Shown here: piece after piece, positions 33,604 to 44,168 of the stretch
Layout of the letters: each line of letters opens with the position of its first letter
How positions within the stretch are numbered: the first letter of the stretch is position 1
The notes under the pieces: model-generated
The model's input: only the letters and a program-made list of their open reading frames with translations
Database searches by the model: none
Told to the model about the DNA's origin: nothing
Program-made: the position numbers and the translations under genes
Assembly (NCBI GenBank): GCA_958510825.1
Contig: OY294049.1
Coordinates: 8,060,001 to 8,124,000, forward strand
Reading direction: 5' to 3'
Source of the DNA: Brachypterus glaber
Lineage: Eukaryota; Arthropoda; Insecta; Coleoptera; Kateretidae
Length of the DNA stretch: 64,000 bases

Positions 33604-33818
33604 CGGATATAGGCATTTTCGTTGGAGGGGGGTGTGACTGGCAAAAATTACCGAATGAATCGAAGATTTGCCGAATGGAAAAAGTTTCGTCAGGGCGAGA
33701 ACCAAAACTTGGAGCCCCTACAAAAAAAATGTCGCCCAAAATATGTAGGTAAACATATTCGAAAAACTTGGGGAACATTTTTTTAAACTTTAAAAAATGT
33801 TTCCCCAAGTTTTTCGAA
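33604..33818. repeat. hAT-like terminus and a 61-bp palindrome
   Basis: CAGGGCCGGATATAGGC (from about 33599) looks like a hAT-type terminus, but no partner end was found. At 33758-33818, ttcgaaaaacttggggaaca pairs with its mirror tgtttccccaagtttttcgaa around a short loop. Confidence 0.5.
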
Positions 33819-35404
33819 GTTTAAATTAAAGGAGATTTTCGAGAAAAATTATCTCAAAAACGCCAAAAATTTTTCGTGATTTTGACAGTGTTTTTTTTTA
33901 TCGAAAAATCAGGGGCGTTCCAAAGTTTTTATAGTGAGGGTTTTAAGGTAAAATTTCCTAACTAGCTAACTGGAAAAAAACTATTTCAGGACCTAAACAG
34001 ATGATTTTAATTTTAATCAATAAATTAAATATAATTTTAATATGATATTATCAAGATTTATTATGATTCAAAGAGTAACCACCATTGTAAAAATATATTA
34101 ATTTTCAATATAAATTGCTTCAAAAAGATATAGGTAAAAATAACAAAAAAAAATTACTGGAAAAATAACAACAAACGGTTACTAAAAAATATCTTTAACG
34201 TTTCACTTTATTTCATGATAAAATCAATATTAGGGATTATAAAAACCGCCCTCAAAAGACAGCATATTTTTAGGCACCTGCATAATTTATTCAATGTCTA
34301 AAAACTTAATCTGAGTACATACCAAGTTTATATATCAAAAACTAATTTGTGTCAAAATGCGCCCTTAAGAATTTTTTTATGGGTAATAGTAACTACTCGC
34401 ATTCTTAAAGCTTGAAGATAATTATAGATTTAGTTCTAAATTTTCAAAAAGTGTTAATTTTGTTCTAAGGCCTAACATTTATTTCAAAATGTCGGATAAA
34501 ATTGAAAAGTACGATCCAAAAAAAAAATTACGAAAAAAAAAATCTAGCTTTTTGATTTTTGGGGAATAGCTTTGGATCTGACTAAAATTGTTATCTAATT
34601 TTGATGTGACGTTTCGACGATGGATTTTCGTCGTTTTCGAACAGAGAATAAAATCATGAAAATAAACTTATCATTTAGTTTGAGCCGGTCCCCCCGCGGG
34701 ACTTTAGTAGTAAAATTTGAGATATCACATTTGCATGGAGAATCATGAGTAGGGGAAGGGGCCCTAAGATGACGAATTGAATAAGATGACAAATCGTCTA
34801 TAACAAGAGAACGTCAAAAAATGGAGCAACATTTGCAGTCTGTGGTAACTACCTGACTAAAGCGCCAAATAAGAGCGCTAGTGTTATTCCTTCTAAAACG
34901 AAGTTGTCGACGTAGAAGCCATATTTGTTTAAATGAGTGATTCGTTACAATTTTGAGTGTACCAAATTTAGTAAATAAAATTTTATGGCTGAGTATTGGC
35001 CTGAAATTTCTATATACATTGTTAACATTATAATATTTTAAATACCTTACATTAAATTTAAGTTTAAAATTAAGATTTTTTAACAATAATTCTGGACCCT
35101 GGAGGTAAACGACGCCAGAAACGTAATTTTTCAGGAGAGCAAGATTTCAATTCTTTTTTAACATTAAATGCATGGGCATGGTTTTGTTTTCCATTGTATT
35201 ATTTCTGTTATTTATAGTGGACATAGTGCCCTGTACCTCTATATAAAGCAAAAAATGCGCATCAAGGACATGGTAATAACTCTATTTCACAAAAAATGGA
35301 CATGGACAATATCAGTCAAGGCGGATAAGATGACAAATACCAAAAGAGGGTAAGATGACGATACTATAATACACATAAATAATATCGATGTAGACGTTTC
35401 AGAT
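33819..35404. other. Unassigned; possible transposon body upstream of a zinc-finger relic
   Basis: No intact frame. taagatgacgaa/taagatgacaaa words occur at about 34766, 34789, 35326 and 35351 and again after 35404. A minus-strand open frame at 34814-35086 has no recognisable domain. Confidence 0.4.
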
Positions 35405-35560
35405 AAAAAGGACTGTCTAATATGCGGGGATATTGGTTAAGATGATGAGGTATAGTTTTAATGCCTTAGCCGCAAATTATGGGTCCATACTTACTGCAAT
35501 GAAATGAGTTCAAAAGAAGCCAAAATAATGATTTGGATTTGTGATTTTTGTGAAAATTAA
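35405..35560 (+). pseudogene. Decayed PHD-like zinc finger, likely from a pogo/Tigger-type transposase C terminus
   Basis: One frame reads KKDCLICGD, then three stop codons (35438, 35453, 35459) in a short variable stretch, then KLWVHTYCNEMSSKEAK, then WICDFCEN and a natural TAA at 35558-35560. Cys/His positions (35414, 35423, 35462, His at 35486, 35495, 35540, 35549) follow a C4HC3 plan with one cysteine codon changed to AGC. Arthropod pogo/Tigger-like transposases often end with such a finger. The rest of the transposase is not recognisable upstream. The assignment is by family resemblance. Confidence 0.55.
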
Positions 35561-35827
35561 AATACCCTTCATTATCCTAACAAGTTTTAAATTATTTTTC
35601 TTATTCTTATTATTATTATTTTTTTTTTAATAAAGTTTTTTTTAGATTTTTTGTCCTTCGTCAGCTTACCTGGTGGTAAGATGACTAATTTTACATTTTT
35701 TTTATTTATTTATTTTTTTAAGAAATCAATAATTAAAACAAAACAAAATATAAAAATTAGATAAACTATTAATTGAGTTACTACCTTCTAAATAAAAAAT
35801 AAATATTTAAATGAAAACCCTGTTTGT

Positions 35828-36103
35828 GGGAGGCATAGCGTAGTGGCTAGCGCGTATGCATAGCAAGTCTACTATCGTGAGTTCGATTCTCACTGGCGCC
35901 GATTTGCCTTTTTCAGTTAATTAATAATTGAAATTTGGCGAAGGCGATAAGTGAAACGGACACTCATTATAAACTGGTTCGAAAGTCAGTATAAGCCGGT
36001 GGTTCCCTCTACTACTAGCCCACACAAGTCCTGGACTTAGGGGATGCTTAATTAAGTAGAATAGTACGAGGTTAAACAAACATGTAAATGTATGTAAATG
36101 TAA
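35828..36103 (+). mobile_element. tRNA-derived SINE, copy 1
   Basis: The head resembles a tRNA gene, with a pol III A box TAGCGTAGTGG at 35836-35846 and a B box GTTCGATTCTC at 35881-35891. The body (gcctttttcagttaattaat..., ctactactagcccacacaag..., gatgcttaattaagtagaat) is shared with the copy at 49700. The tail is a TGTAAA-type repeat (about 36080-36103). No free-standing tRNA is implied. Confidence 0.88.
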
Positions 36104-36516
36104 AATACAAACCATCAAAGCTTATGTTCGTCAACTTAAGGCCCCTTCCGCTAAGTTTTTTTACGCGGTATAGCAAAAATAAATTTTACTACAATAAAGC
36201 ACTATAAAATATACCTAGTTTTTTAAAATAAATTATAAAAAAATGACTTCTTCAATCCACTGGATACCACAGTGCACTAACTACCAAGACTATACACTAT
36301 GGAAGACGGAGCATTACATATATTCAGGACTTGTTTAATTATTTCCGTTAATAGGGACCAGATAATAATCTGAAACGACAAAAATTACAAAAGTATACTG
36401 TTTTTGGTTGGATAATATCTTTTTGCAACAGTTTTAGTAAATACGCCTGTATGTTGAATTTGGTAAGAAGTAGGTACTGCAAATTCAAACCAATTTTTAA
36501 TTAGCATTTTGTCATA

Positions 36517-37212
36517 CAGGGTGATCATTTGAGTACGATCCATCCCAAGTATCTTGCAAAATAAGTACAATATGAAATATATGAAAAAAATATCTTAATA
36601 TTTAAAAATAAATAAAATTAGTTTTTTTTGTGGGGGTTGTACCATCTACCCCTTTACTACCAGCTACCCCAACTGCTTTATTTTTAATTAAATCAAAATT
36701 TTTGCTAAAACTTCAGGGCCGTAGCTTATGGGGGAATGGGGGGGGGAGAGCGTCCCCGCCCACCCATCATGAAAAGTTGTATATTTCGATGATTCAAAAC
36801 TAAAGTTGTTTATTTTATCATATTGAAAAGTTTTATATTTCTATGATTCAAAACAAAACTTGTATATTTCTCAGACAAAAGTCGTATATTGCAGGGATTC
36901 AAAACAAAAGTTTTATATTTCACGAAAAGGTGAGGACCTTTTTTTTAGTCATTAACTTTTTTCTCGAGGAAAAAAGTTGTATTTTTTGGCTAATTAGGTA
37001 ATTTTTGACCCCCCCACAAAATCTTCTTCGCTAGTTGAGGTTTGTTATTTAAGATTCTAATGTTAGTTAGGGGGTGAAAGTTACAACCCTTAAAATATTA
37101 TACTTAAATTTCCCCCTCAAAAAAAAAAAAATATGACGTATTTTTTAGAATTTTAATATTTTGCTTAGTTTGCGAGATATTTTCGGTGGATGGTTTTCAA
37201 ATGATCACCCTG
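36517..37212. mobile_element. TA-inserted transposon with CAGGGTGATCATTTGA ends, 696 bp
   Basis: CAGGGTGATCATTTGAGTAC is mirrored by TTTTCAAATGATCACCCTG, and TA flanks both ends (36515-36516, 37213-37214), as for Tc1/mariner-type elements. It encodes nothing recognisable and contains the hAT-like element at 36714-37036. Confidence 0.87.
36714..37036 (-). mobile_element. CAGGGCCGTAGC-family element nested in the TA element
   Basis: It begins CAGGGCCGTAGCTTATGG. The far end reads cacaaaatcttcttcgcta, matching in reverse the gcgaaggagatttggtg start of the copy at 28537; the last bases are lost. The interior shares ccttttttttagtcat and ttctcgaggaaaaaagttgt. Confidence 0.72.
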
Positions 37213-37272
37213 TATAAAGATATAATTCTACAATTATTTTTGTAGAATAAATCACTAGGAGAGAAATACCTA

Positions 37273-37476
37273 TATAGTTCGTGTAAAGATGAAATTCGCT
37301 TCCAAAACAACTTTACACTACGATATTTCAACAACGCTTTGAGCCAGAGACTCGAAATTTGGAACAAAGATTTTCTAAGTAGTAGAAAAAAATTGTTTCA
37401 ATTATTTTAAAGCGTTCTTGAAATATCGCAGTGTACAGTTGTTTTGCAAGCGACTTGAATCTTTACACGAACTATA
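37273..37476. mobile_element. Palindromic MITE, 204 bp
   Basis: TATAGTTCGTGTAAAGAT is mirrored by ATTCTTTACACGAACTATA-like sequence, and acaactttacactacgatat by atatcgcagtgtacagttgt. TA precedes it and the spacing fits a TA target. It lies 60 bp beyond the CAGGGTG element. Confidence 0.83.
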
Positions 37477-37645
37477 AGCGGATTATAATGATATATATTT
37501 CTTTTTTTTACCAACAATTTTGGTCCAAAATGCTTTATAAGTATTTGACTCGTGTTTGACAAATCATCTGTAAATATTTAAAGAAGCGGTATTTTTAACC
37601 GAATCACCCAGGAAAAAAAGGCTCTTAATTTGAAGGGTAAACGCA

Positions 37646-38048
37646 ATGGAGATTTCTCCCGTTAGATTAGACGGGGACAAAAGTTCTACCCAAAAAGGAT
37701 AGAATACATACATACACTCCCACTTCCACCCAACCAAACAAATTCTGTATTTGTTCTTTGTTGAACAAATACAATATTTACTTGGCCGGGCGAAAAGTGT
37801 AACTATATTAAAGAAATTACTGGCGCCATCTAAATTTTAGTAGAATTATCTTATTCTACGGATTCACATTAGCTATGTTCGTTCGTGCAGCTCACTGCTA
37901 CACTTTCCGGCCAACCAAATAAATACTGTATTTGTTGTATGAAAAACAAATACAGTATTTATTTGGTTGGCTGGAAAGTGTAGCACAAATGAGATAGAGA
38001 TAGGGTAGACGTCTTTTGTTTCATAATTCTAGTTGTAGAGATCTCCAT
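37646..38048 (-). mobile_element. 403-bp twin-hairpin element, copy 2
   Basis: A reverse-oriented full copy of 12862-13264, again 403 bp between ATGGAG and CTCCAT. The hairpins are at about 37717-37800 and 37902-37985; in the second, the arms tactgtatttgtt/aacaaatacagta are almost perfect. TGGCGCCATCT at 37821-37831 is the CTCF-like core on the minus strand. Confidence 0.87.
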
Positions 38049-38089
38049 TGAATGAAAAAAAAAACTTTTGAATGGGTACATCGACTTTC

Positions 38090-38262
38090 TTTTTTGACTA
38101 TTGTACATTAAAAATCCAAAATCCAATTTGGCGGAAAAATTTGGTGGATTTAATGGATTTTTATAAAAATTAGTGTATTTTGAGGATACTGAAACCAAAT
38201 CAGTCATTGAAAATCTCAAAATGGCGGATCTAATATGGCGGAAGAGTTTAATACATTTTTCA
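38090..38262 (-). repeat. CCGCCAT-type interspersed repeat, minus strand
   Basis: On the minus strand: ttccgccatattagatccgc, catttt, gatttggtttcagtatcct, then a second ttccgccaaattggatttt block. Same order as 16800-17050. Confidence 0.7.
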
Positions 38263-38944
38263 ATACTTTTCAAAGCCCACTTAAATATTTTCAGATAATT
38301 TTTTAAATGCTTATGTTTTAAAAGTATTTTGTTTAAAAAATATATATTTTTTTAAATACGAGCTTGGGACCCAGGACTCCGGGGTCCTGCTTATAATAAG
38401 CTTGGATGTCCTGCACTTTTATCATACAGTTATATTTCTAGGTATTCTGTTAGTCAAGTAATTTCATAAATTATTTAAAAGAATTTGAATAATTATTAAA
38501 ATATTTGTGATATATTCTTGTTTTGTTTTTATAAAAAAAAATATTTAGGTATAGGTACTTATAGATTATAAAAGTTCACAATAAAATTTTACTTTCAAAC
38601 CGGTATAGAAGTAAATTTTATTATCACGGTCACATAAAATTCAGGTTTTTAGGCAAAAAATCAATAATTAATAAGTTTCTTTAACAAAACTACTAAATTA
38701 AAGGATTTTATCTCAAAAATTAATTAATTTAATCAATTCGTAATAAAAACTAATTAACAAGATTAAACGTACGATAGAAGAAATATTATTAATAAAAACT
38801 CAAACATGTAACCAAATTATGTCCCAGTACAACATTAATTGTCAATATTAATATTTTAATTCTTTTTCTTGATGTTTTCTAGATTACAGTGATGATACGG
38901 ATTATATCGTCGGTAAAAGAGAAAAACCTTAAAACTTTCAAAAC
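38263..38944. other. Unassigned AT-rich stretch
   Basis: No gene or confident repeat. A short GC-rich ggacccaggactccggggtcc sits near 38370. Confidence 0.45.
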
Positions 38945-39150
38945 CCTAAAAAGTAAACTGGATATTCAAATGGAAATCGTAAGGTATTATCCTATACAAT
39001 TGTACTTTAATTTTTGTTAAAAACAAGCACCATTTCATTCAGTCCTTAAATATTAAAGTACTATAGTGGTTTTAACTCAAATTAAAGTACATTTGTATTT
39101 GATCATAACTGTCTATCCATTTGTAACTGAATATTCAGTTTACTTTTTAG
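38945..39150. mobile_element. Inverted-repeat element, 206 bp
   Basis: ctaaaaagtaaactggatat and tcaaatgg at the left pair with ccatttg and atattcagtttactttttag at the right. Loop about 150 bp. Probably a MITE. Confidence 0.7.
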
Positions 39151-39185
39151 AGTCTAGATAAAAATTATCTCGATAATTATGGTTG

Positions 39186-39500
39186 ACCCAGGGCCAGACG
39201 GAGCCATCCGGGGCCCCGGGGAAACTAGTGCAGAAAAATACAACTTTCTAAACGCAAATACCTGCGAAAAGTGCTACTTTTCGCAGGTTTGTAGAAAAAG
39301 ATGCTGTGATGATGTTTGGATGCCTGACACTAAAGTCAAACAATCCCTCAGAATGTCGAGAATCAAGATTATCGCGAAACGAGACAAGAAATTATCATCG
39401 AGAAATGGTCTAGACAAGATCAAACCATATATTATCTCGAAAATCGAGACTCTAGACAGATAAGACAAGAGTTTCCGTTTTTGAACTCTAGCGAAACCCT
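39186..39500. other. GC-rich motif and small hairpin
   Basis: cagggccagacggagccatc / cggggccccggggaaac at 39190-39228 recalls 14941. A hairpin cctgcgaaaag/cttttcgcagg is at about 39263-39288. The open frame across here has no known domain. Confidence 0.4.
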
Positions 39501-39690
39501 ATTTGAATCGGTTATTACTAAAACATCCTATTTCATTTGGATTTCCCTATGACTTGGGTGTTTTAGTAATAACCAATTCAAATAATTTGCTAGTGCCAAA
39601 AAATTAGGAATTTAAATAAACACTTGTTTAGTGTGCAGTAACAGTTACTAAACACTAAACAAGTATTTACTTAAATTCCTATTTTTTTGG
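39501..39690. repeat. Two adjacent palindromes
   Basis: 39501-39587: tttgaatcggttattactaa pairs with ttagtaataaccaattcaaa. A related, longer version is at 40620-40725. 39597-39690: taggaatttaaataaacact and tgtttagtgt pair with acactaaaca and agtatttacttaaattccta. Confidence 0.75.
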
Positions 39691-39701
39691 CGCTTAGGGC
39701 A

Positions 39702-40610
39702 AGTTCAAGTATTACGTAACGCAAATTGTACAAAAATTCATACACTCTAAAAATTGTTTTGTGAAATTACTAACAATATCGTTGGTTATTTAATGTCACC
39801 GATTTTGCTAGTAATATTACATATCAACTTTGTAATTTAACTAAATGGCGTTGTAATCTTGTAAATTCATAAAAATTATTTTTTTGTAATTTTACAACAT
39901 TTACCTGTGATATTACATAATAATTTATAAAATTATTTCGTATTTTTACAATATTACAACACGTCTTTGTAATTTTAAATGTTTTTTTTTTGTGAAAATC
40001 TAAAACATTTGTATTTTTTTGTAAAATGTTTAAGTATTTTCGCAAAATTTCGTATATCCACAATAATATTGCGTTTTTATTAAACTTACTTTTGATTTTA
40101 CAATATACCAATATAAAATCCATGCAATAATGTTAGTATTTTTTTTTTTTTAATACCAACATTTTTTTCAGTGTACACTTCATACCACGGTTCTCGCGTT
40201 ATTTAAGACTGTAGAGATTTCATATTTTGGCTACCCACAGGGGGGGTAGCCAAAATATAAAATCTCTATAATCTATAATAACGCGAGAACCGAGGTATCA
40301 ACGAACTAATAACTCTTCTCTCTAGAATTGGCATTTCATTTGTAAAAACTGACAAAAACGTAGCCAACATATACATTTGTCTGTCTTACTCGCACAGCTT
40401 TGTTCTAACAGAGACAACAATAACAGTTACTGGTAAATGTTATTGTTCAGGCCTGAATATACCTACTATTTGTTTACAAACAGACCGAGATGTTGGCGTT
40501 ACTTTATATTAACGGTATGCGTATTCTAGAAAGAAGAGTTATTAGTTCGTTGACAGGTATGAAGTGTATGAATTTTGGTATAATTTGAGTTACGTAATAC
40601 TTAAACGTTC
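39702..40610. mobile_element. Complex fold-back element with CGTTCAAGTATTACGTAA ends, host of a nested insertion
   Basis: gttcaagtattacgtaacgc at the left pairs with gagttacgtaatacttaaac at the right. Further in, cttcataccacgg pairs with aggtatgaag. Two smaller inverted pairs lie inside. The first is ccacggttctcgcgttattt with ataacgcgagaaccgaggta (40186-40300). The second is gaactaataactcttctctc with agaagagttattagttcgtt (40304-40545). The left arm is broken at 39743-40173 by another element. It shares its ends with the 143-bp MITE at 25499. Confidence 0.85.
39743..40173. mobile_element. Nested TA-inserted element, CACTCTAAAAA...TTTTTTCAGTG, 431 bp
   Basis: The termini are short inverted repeats. 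TA at 39741-39742 and 40174-40175 is the target duplication. Removing the element and one TA gives ttcatacacttcatacc, exactly the complement of the opposite arm (ggtatgaagtgtatgaa at about 40555). The interior is rich in tgtaat/tttacaa words on both strands; no gene. Confidence 0.9.
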
Positions 40611-40739
40611 TCATAGCACATTATTTGAATAGGTGATTTCTAAAACACCTTAAGTCATAGGAAAGTCCAAATGAATTGGGGTGTTTTATACTATAGTATA
40701 ATATAGTAATAACCGATTCATTTGTGACTGATGTATATC

Positions 40740-41060
40740 ATTTTCAATGTTCACCGTCGATATACTACGTCAGTGTTTCAGTTATGAGGCAACCTTTTTA
40801 CAATTTGTATGGATGAGGGTTCGAAAAATGGGCGGATCCTTCAGGCGACCCTTCGGAACCGTCGCACATGCCGCTGAAGGAAGACCCCGTGGCCGGTCAA
40901 ATATTTTACCAGTAGCGTGGTGGCCTCGACAGTCGTTACGCTAAAGTGACCTAACCGTGTCCTTCCTAGTGACGGCGCCAGGACGAAGAACTAAGTGCCT
41001 TCGTGCAGGACTGGTGGAGCTCCACCGGAGGATTCTGGGTGGAACATTTTCAGCGAGGTA
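40740..41060 (+). other. GC-rich exon-like segment, unassigned
   Basis: This is markedly more GC-rich than its surroundings. Around 40991-41056 one frame reads DEELSAFVQDWWSSTGG and onward FWVEHFQR without stops, and it ends at a splice-donor-like cgag|gtatgt at about 41056. Upstream the same frame does not stay open. It might be a 5' exon, or a leader or LTR piece of a retroelement (a ggcgccaggac near 40974 recalls primer-binding sites). I cannot assign it. Confidence 0.35.
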
Positions 41061-42493
41061 TGTAAAAAAATATTTCTCTTTAGATTAATTTGTGTCCGCT
41101 ATAATTTTCTTTGAGGAAACTAGGTCGAAGAAAATAACTTAAAGAAATAGCAAAGCTTAAAAAAAACAAATATATTTGAAATATATGAAAAGTGCAAAAA
41201 AGTGAAAGTGAAAAAAAATGAAAAAAAAAACTAAATGTATTTATTTATACTCTTTAGAGACCTATTATAATAAGGTTTTTATATCAAAATTCAATATAAA
41301 TTATAAGCAAATATTTACCAAAAACAGTTAAAGAACATTGGGTAAACCTACTGTCTTTAGCTCAAAGTGTTCTTTAGTTATCGTAGTAACGATATATCAC
41401 TGAAAGACCGACAGATATTATTTAGGCAGAAATTAGTTTTTTCTTACCTAATAAGTTAAAGATTTTTTCGCAGAAATTAGCTTTTTCGATAAAATGTAAA
41501 AAAGAAGTATTTTTTCGATTGATTCTAAAAGCAACACTTTTTGTCCATGTTTTGCGGGCGAAAATCTAAACTTTGTGGCCCGAGGGCCAAAAGTTTCTTT
41601 GGCCCGTTAACTAAGCTTATTTTAAATAAGATGCTTTACCTTTACTGTAATATTTATAAGGAAACCTTTTGGTCTTGATGTATATGTTATTTTTGACCAG
41701 ATACAAGTATTATAATAATTTCATATAAATAAAAATTTCTTCTATAAAATAACCTCTAAATATATGGATAATCGGTTCATGCAGATTCATCCACTTAAAT
41801 AAATCACAAACACAAAATTTCAATTTTATAATCAATTTCAATATTTATAATATTTATAGAACAGTTTCAGAAGTATTATAACTTTCATAACAAACACATT
41901 TGAACACAAATTAATCAAAACAATAATAAGCTAATTTGAAAATAAAACCGTACGCAAAAGAAACGATTCAATTGTTTTTTAGCTATTTGATTGGATACCA
42001 ATTTGTCATGGATAACTAGATAGGTAATAAAAAGTAAAAAGAAATATATATTTTTTTAAATTTAGAATTAAATATATTCTAATAATTCATTATAATTAGT
42101 AACAATCGAATAAAAAATATTGTATAATACACGGGCGAAAAGTTCAATTTTGATTTCGTAAGTTTATTACCCTCGGGCCGGGACCCCTCGGCTTCTAAAA
42201 ACCTACTCAATCGAAAAATTTAATTTTTTGCCCTTCTATTATAAATATTTCAAAAAAAATAATACTTGCGTTGCTTGTTAACTGAACAGGATTTTGACGT
42301 ATTTTTTATGTTCAGATACTTAAATAAAATGAAATCAAAAACTTATGTAAACATCCTGAAAACTTTTATTTACAATGTTATTTTTTTTTGTTTACGATTA
42401 TACCATAATAATGAATCTGGTTATGCCTCATTAAATTTTTACCTGAGCGTAAAATTACTTAATAAAGTGGTTCTTGTCAGTACTGACCGCAAA
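41061..42493. other. AT-rich stretch with repeat fragments
   Basis: 41335-41415 is a decayed GTCYGTC-module piece (ttagttatcgtagtaacgat, agaccgacagat). 42101-42160 (acaatcgaataaaaaatatt, atacacgggcgaaaag) recurs at about 49640-49690. No gene was recognised; the open frame at 42266-42565 has no known domain. Confidence 0.5.
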
Positions 42494-42736
42494 TGTGGAG
42501 CAAACATGCAAAAACCGATAAATCCACTTTTTACATATTTTGACCCAAGTACCGATTCTTACTAATTTTGTAGCGCTTTGTTGATATAGCGCATCATATA
42601 CAAAAAATAGCCGATAGTTATATGAACAGTTTTCGCTAGTTTTAGGATTTTTAATTTTTTTTTGGGACGCTGTACGTTTTCTGCTAATATCTCAAAATTT
42701 GATAACATGGATTTATCGGTTTTTGCATGTTCCACA
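42494..42736. mobile_element. Inverted-repeat element, 243 bp
   Basis: tgtggagcaaacatgcaaaa and accgataaatccac pair with gtggat-like tttatcggt and ttttgcatgttccaca. The loop is about 175 bp. Confidence 0.78.
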
Positions 42737-43015
42737 AATATAGTAGTACCTTAATTTAATACACTACTTTTTGTAAACTCGATTTGTTTCACACCAAATT
42801 AAATAAACAAATAAAGGAGACCCGGTAAAATAACCCGTTTTTGGCATTTTGGATGGAACGTAAGATTTATATATTTTTTGAAAGGATAGTGATAGGTGAT
42901 CCCAGCGGTACCAAACTTAAACTTAAAAACAGAGGAACTTATTCTCTTAAAAAAAAATATTTCTCAAGACTTTATAAACTAAGCATTTACAATCAATTTC
43001 CTTTTTTTTACGTTC

Positions 43016-43703
43016 TACCGTGCGGTCCAGAACCCACCCTCCCCCTCTTAACTTTTGAACGAGTTGAGTTATTGACTTAAAATTTGGAACTCGTAAATAA
43101 GAAAACTTAAACTAGCTTTTTTCATTTATTTCATATTTACAGCTCCTAAATTGTGGGCAGGGGGCACGGGGGCATTTTTTTTAAATAGTAACGGTGGTCG
43201 TATGATACATTTTAAAGCTTATAAAATTCTCTATTTAACTAAATATTTATAAATTTTAAAAGTCCAAACGTGTTTTTTAAGGTTTTAATTTTTAAATTTT
43301 TTCTTTTGCTAAAAAATTTTTTTGTAAATTTTTATTTATATCCATTAAAATTAGTTTAAAAGTATAATTTACGTTTTTTCAACTTTTTCAAGAATTGTTT
43401 TTTTAATTTTGACGAAAATACCCATTTTCAACCCTATTTTAAACCCCAAAAAAAAATCTAAAAAAAATAAAAATATATAGTCAAAGAGAATTTCACAAGC
43501 TTTAAAATGATGTATCATACGACGCCCTTTTCTATTTAAAAAAAATCCCTCTACGCCCCCATGCCCACATTTTAAGAGCTGAAAATATCAAATATATGCA
43601 AAAAGATAGTTTAAATTGTCTTATCTATGAGTTCCAATTTTAAGTCGATATCTCAACTCGTTCAAAAGTTAAGGGGGGGCGGTGACTTTTGGACCGCACT
43701 GTA
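43016..43703. mobile_element. Fold-back element family A, copy 3 (688 bp)
   Basis: It begins taccgtgcggtccagaa and ends tgacttttggaccgcactgta. The arms share with copy 1 the ctcttaacttttgaacgagt, cctaaattgtgggcaggggg and aagctttaaaatgatgtatc blocks. Confidence 0.88.
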
Positions 43704-43823
43704 TGTAGAAGACGCCACATAACACACGGGCCTAGGATTGAAAACTTTTTGAATGCTTTTTGAATTTTGATGTTATATAAACTACTTGATAAACTAGTAG
43801 GTACTAGTAGGTAGAATCAGGGA

Positions 43824-43958
43824 CATAGAAAACCCGTGCTCTTCATTCAAGGACATTGACTTTGATTCAAGAAAATGCCAGCCTTGAAACAAGAGAATAT
43901 GGCTTTGAACATATACAAAGACACGTGTCCTTGGTTCAAGGAATCCGTTTTTTCTATG
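43824..43958. mobile_element. Palindromic element family E, short copy
   Basis: CATAGAAAACCCGTG at the left and GGAATCCGTTTTTTCTATG at the right. The body from attcaaggacattgactttg to tccttggttcaagg matches one arm of 21585-21849. The other arm is mostly deleted. Confidence 0.82.
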
Positions 43959-44168
43959 GATGACGCGTTTTTCGACAGTCGTCACATTTTCTTTTCGATA
44001 ATGGCAAATTTTACCTTCACACCCCTCATGAAAAAAACCCCGGAACGCCCCTGTGTTCTAATATTTGTTCGTGGTAAAAAATAATTTGTAAATCCGAATT
44101 AGAGTAAATGGCATTTCTGTTATTGTCGACAATAATTAATTCTAATGGATACACCGTAATACATTACA

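Noticed and set aside
35828..35900. tRNA gene
   Set aside because: A and B boxes are present but the sequence continues into a shared SINE body and has a second copy with the same body, so it is a SINE head.
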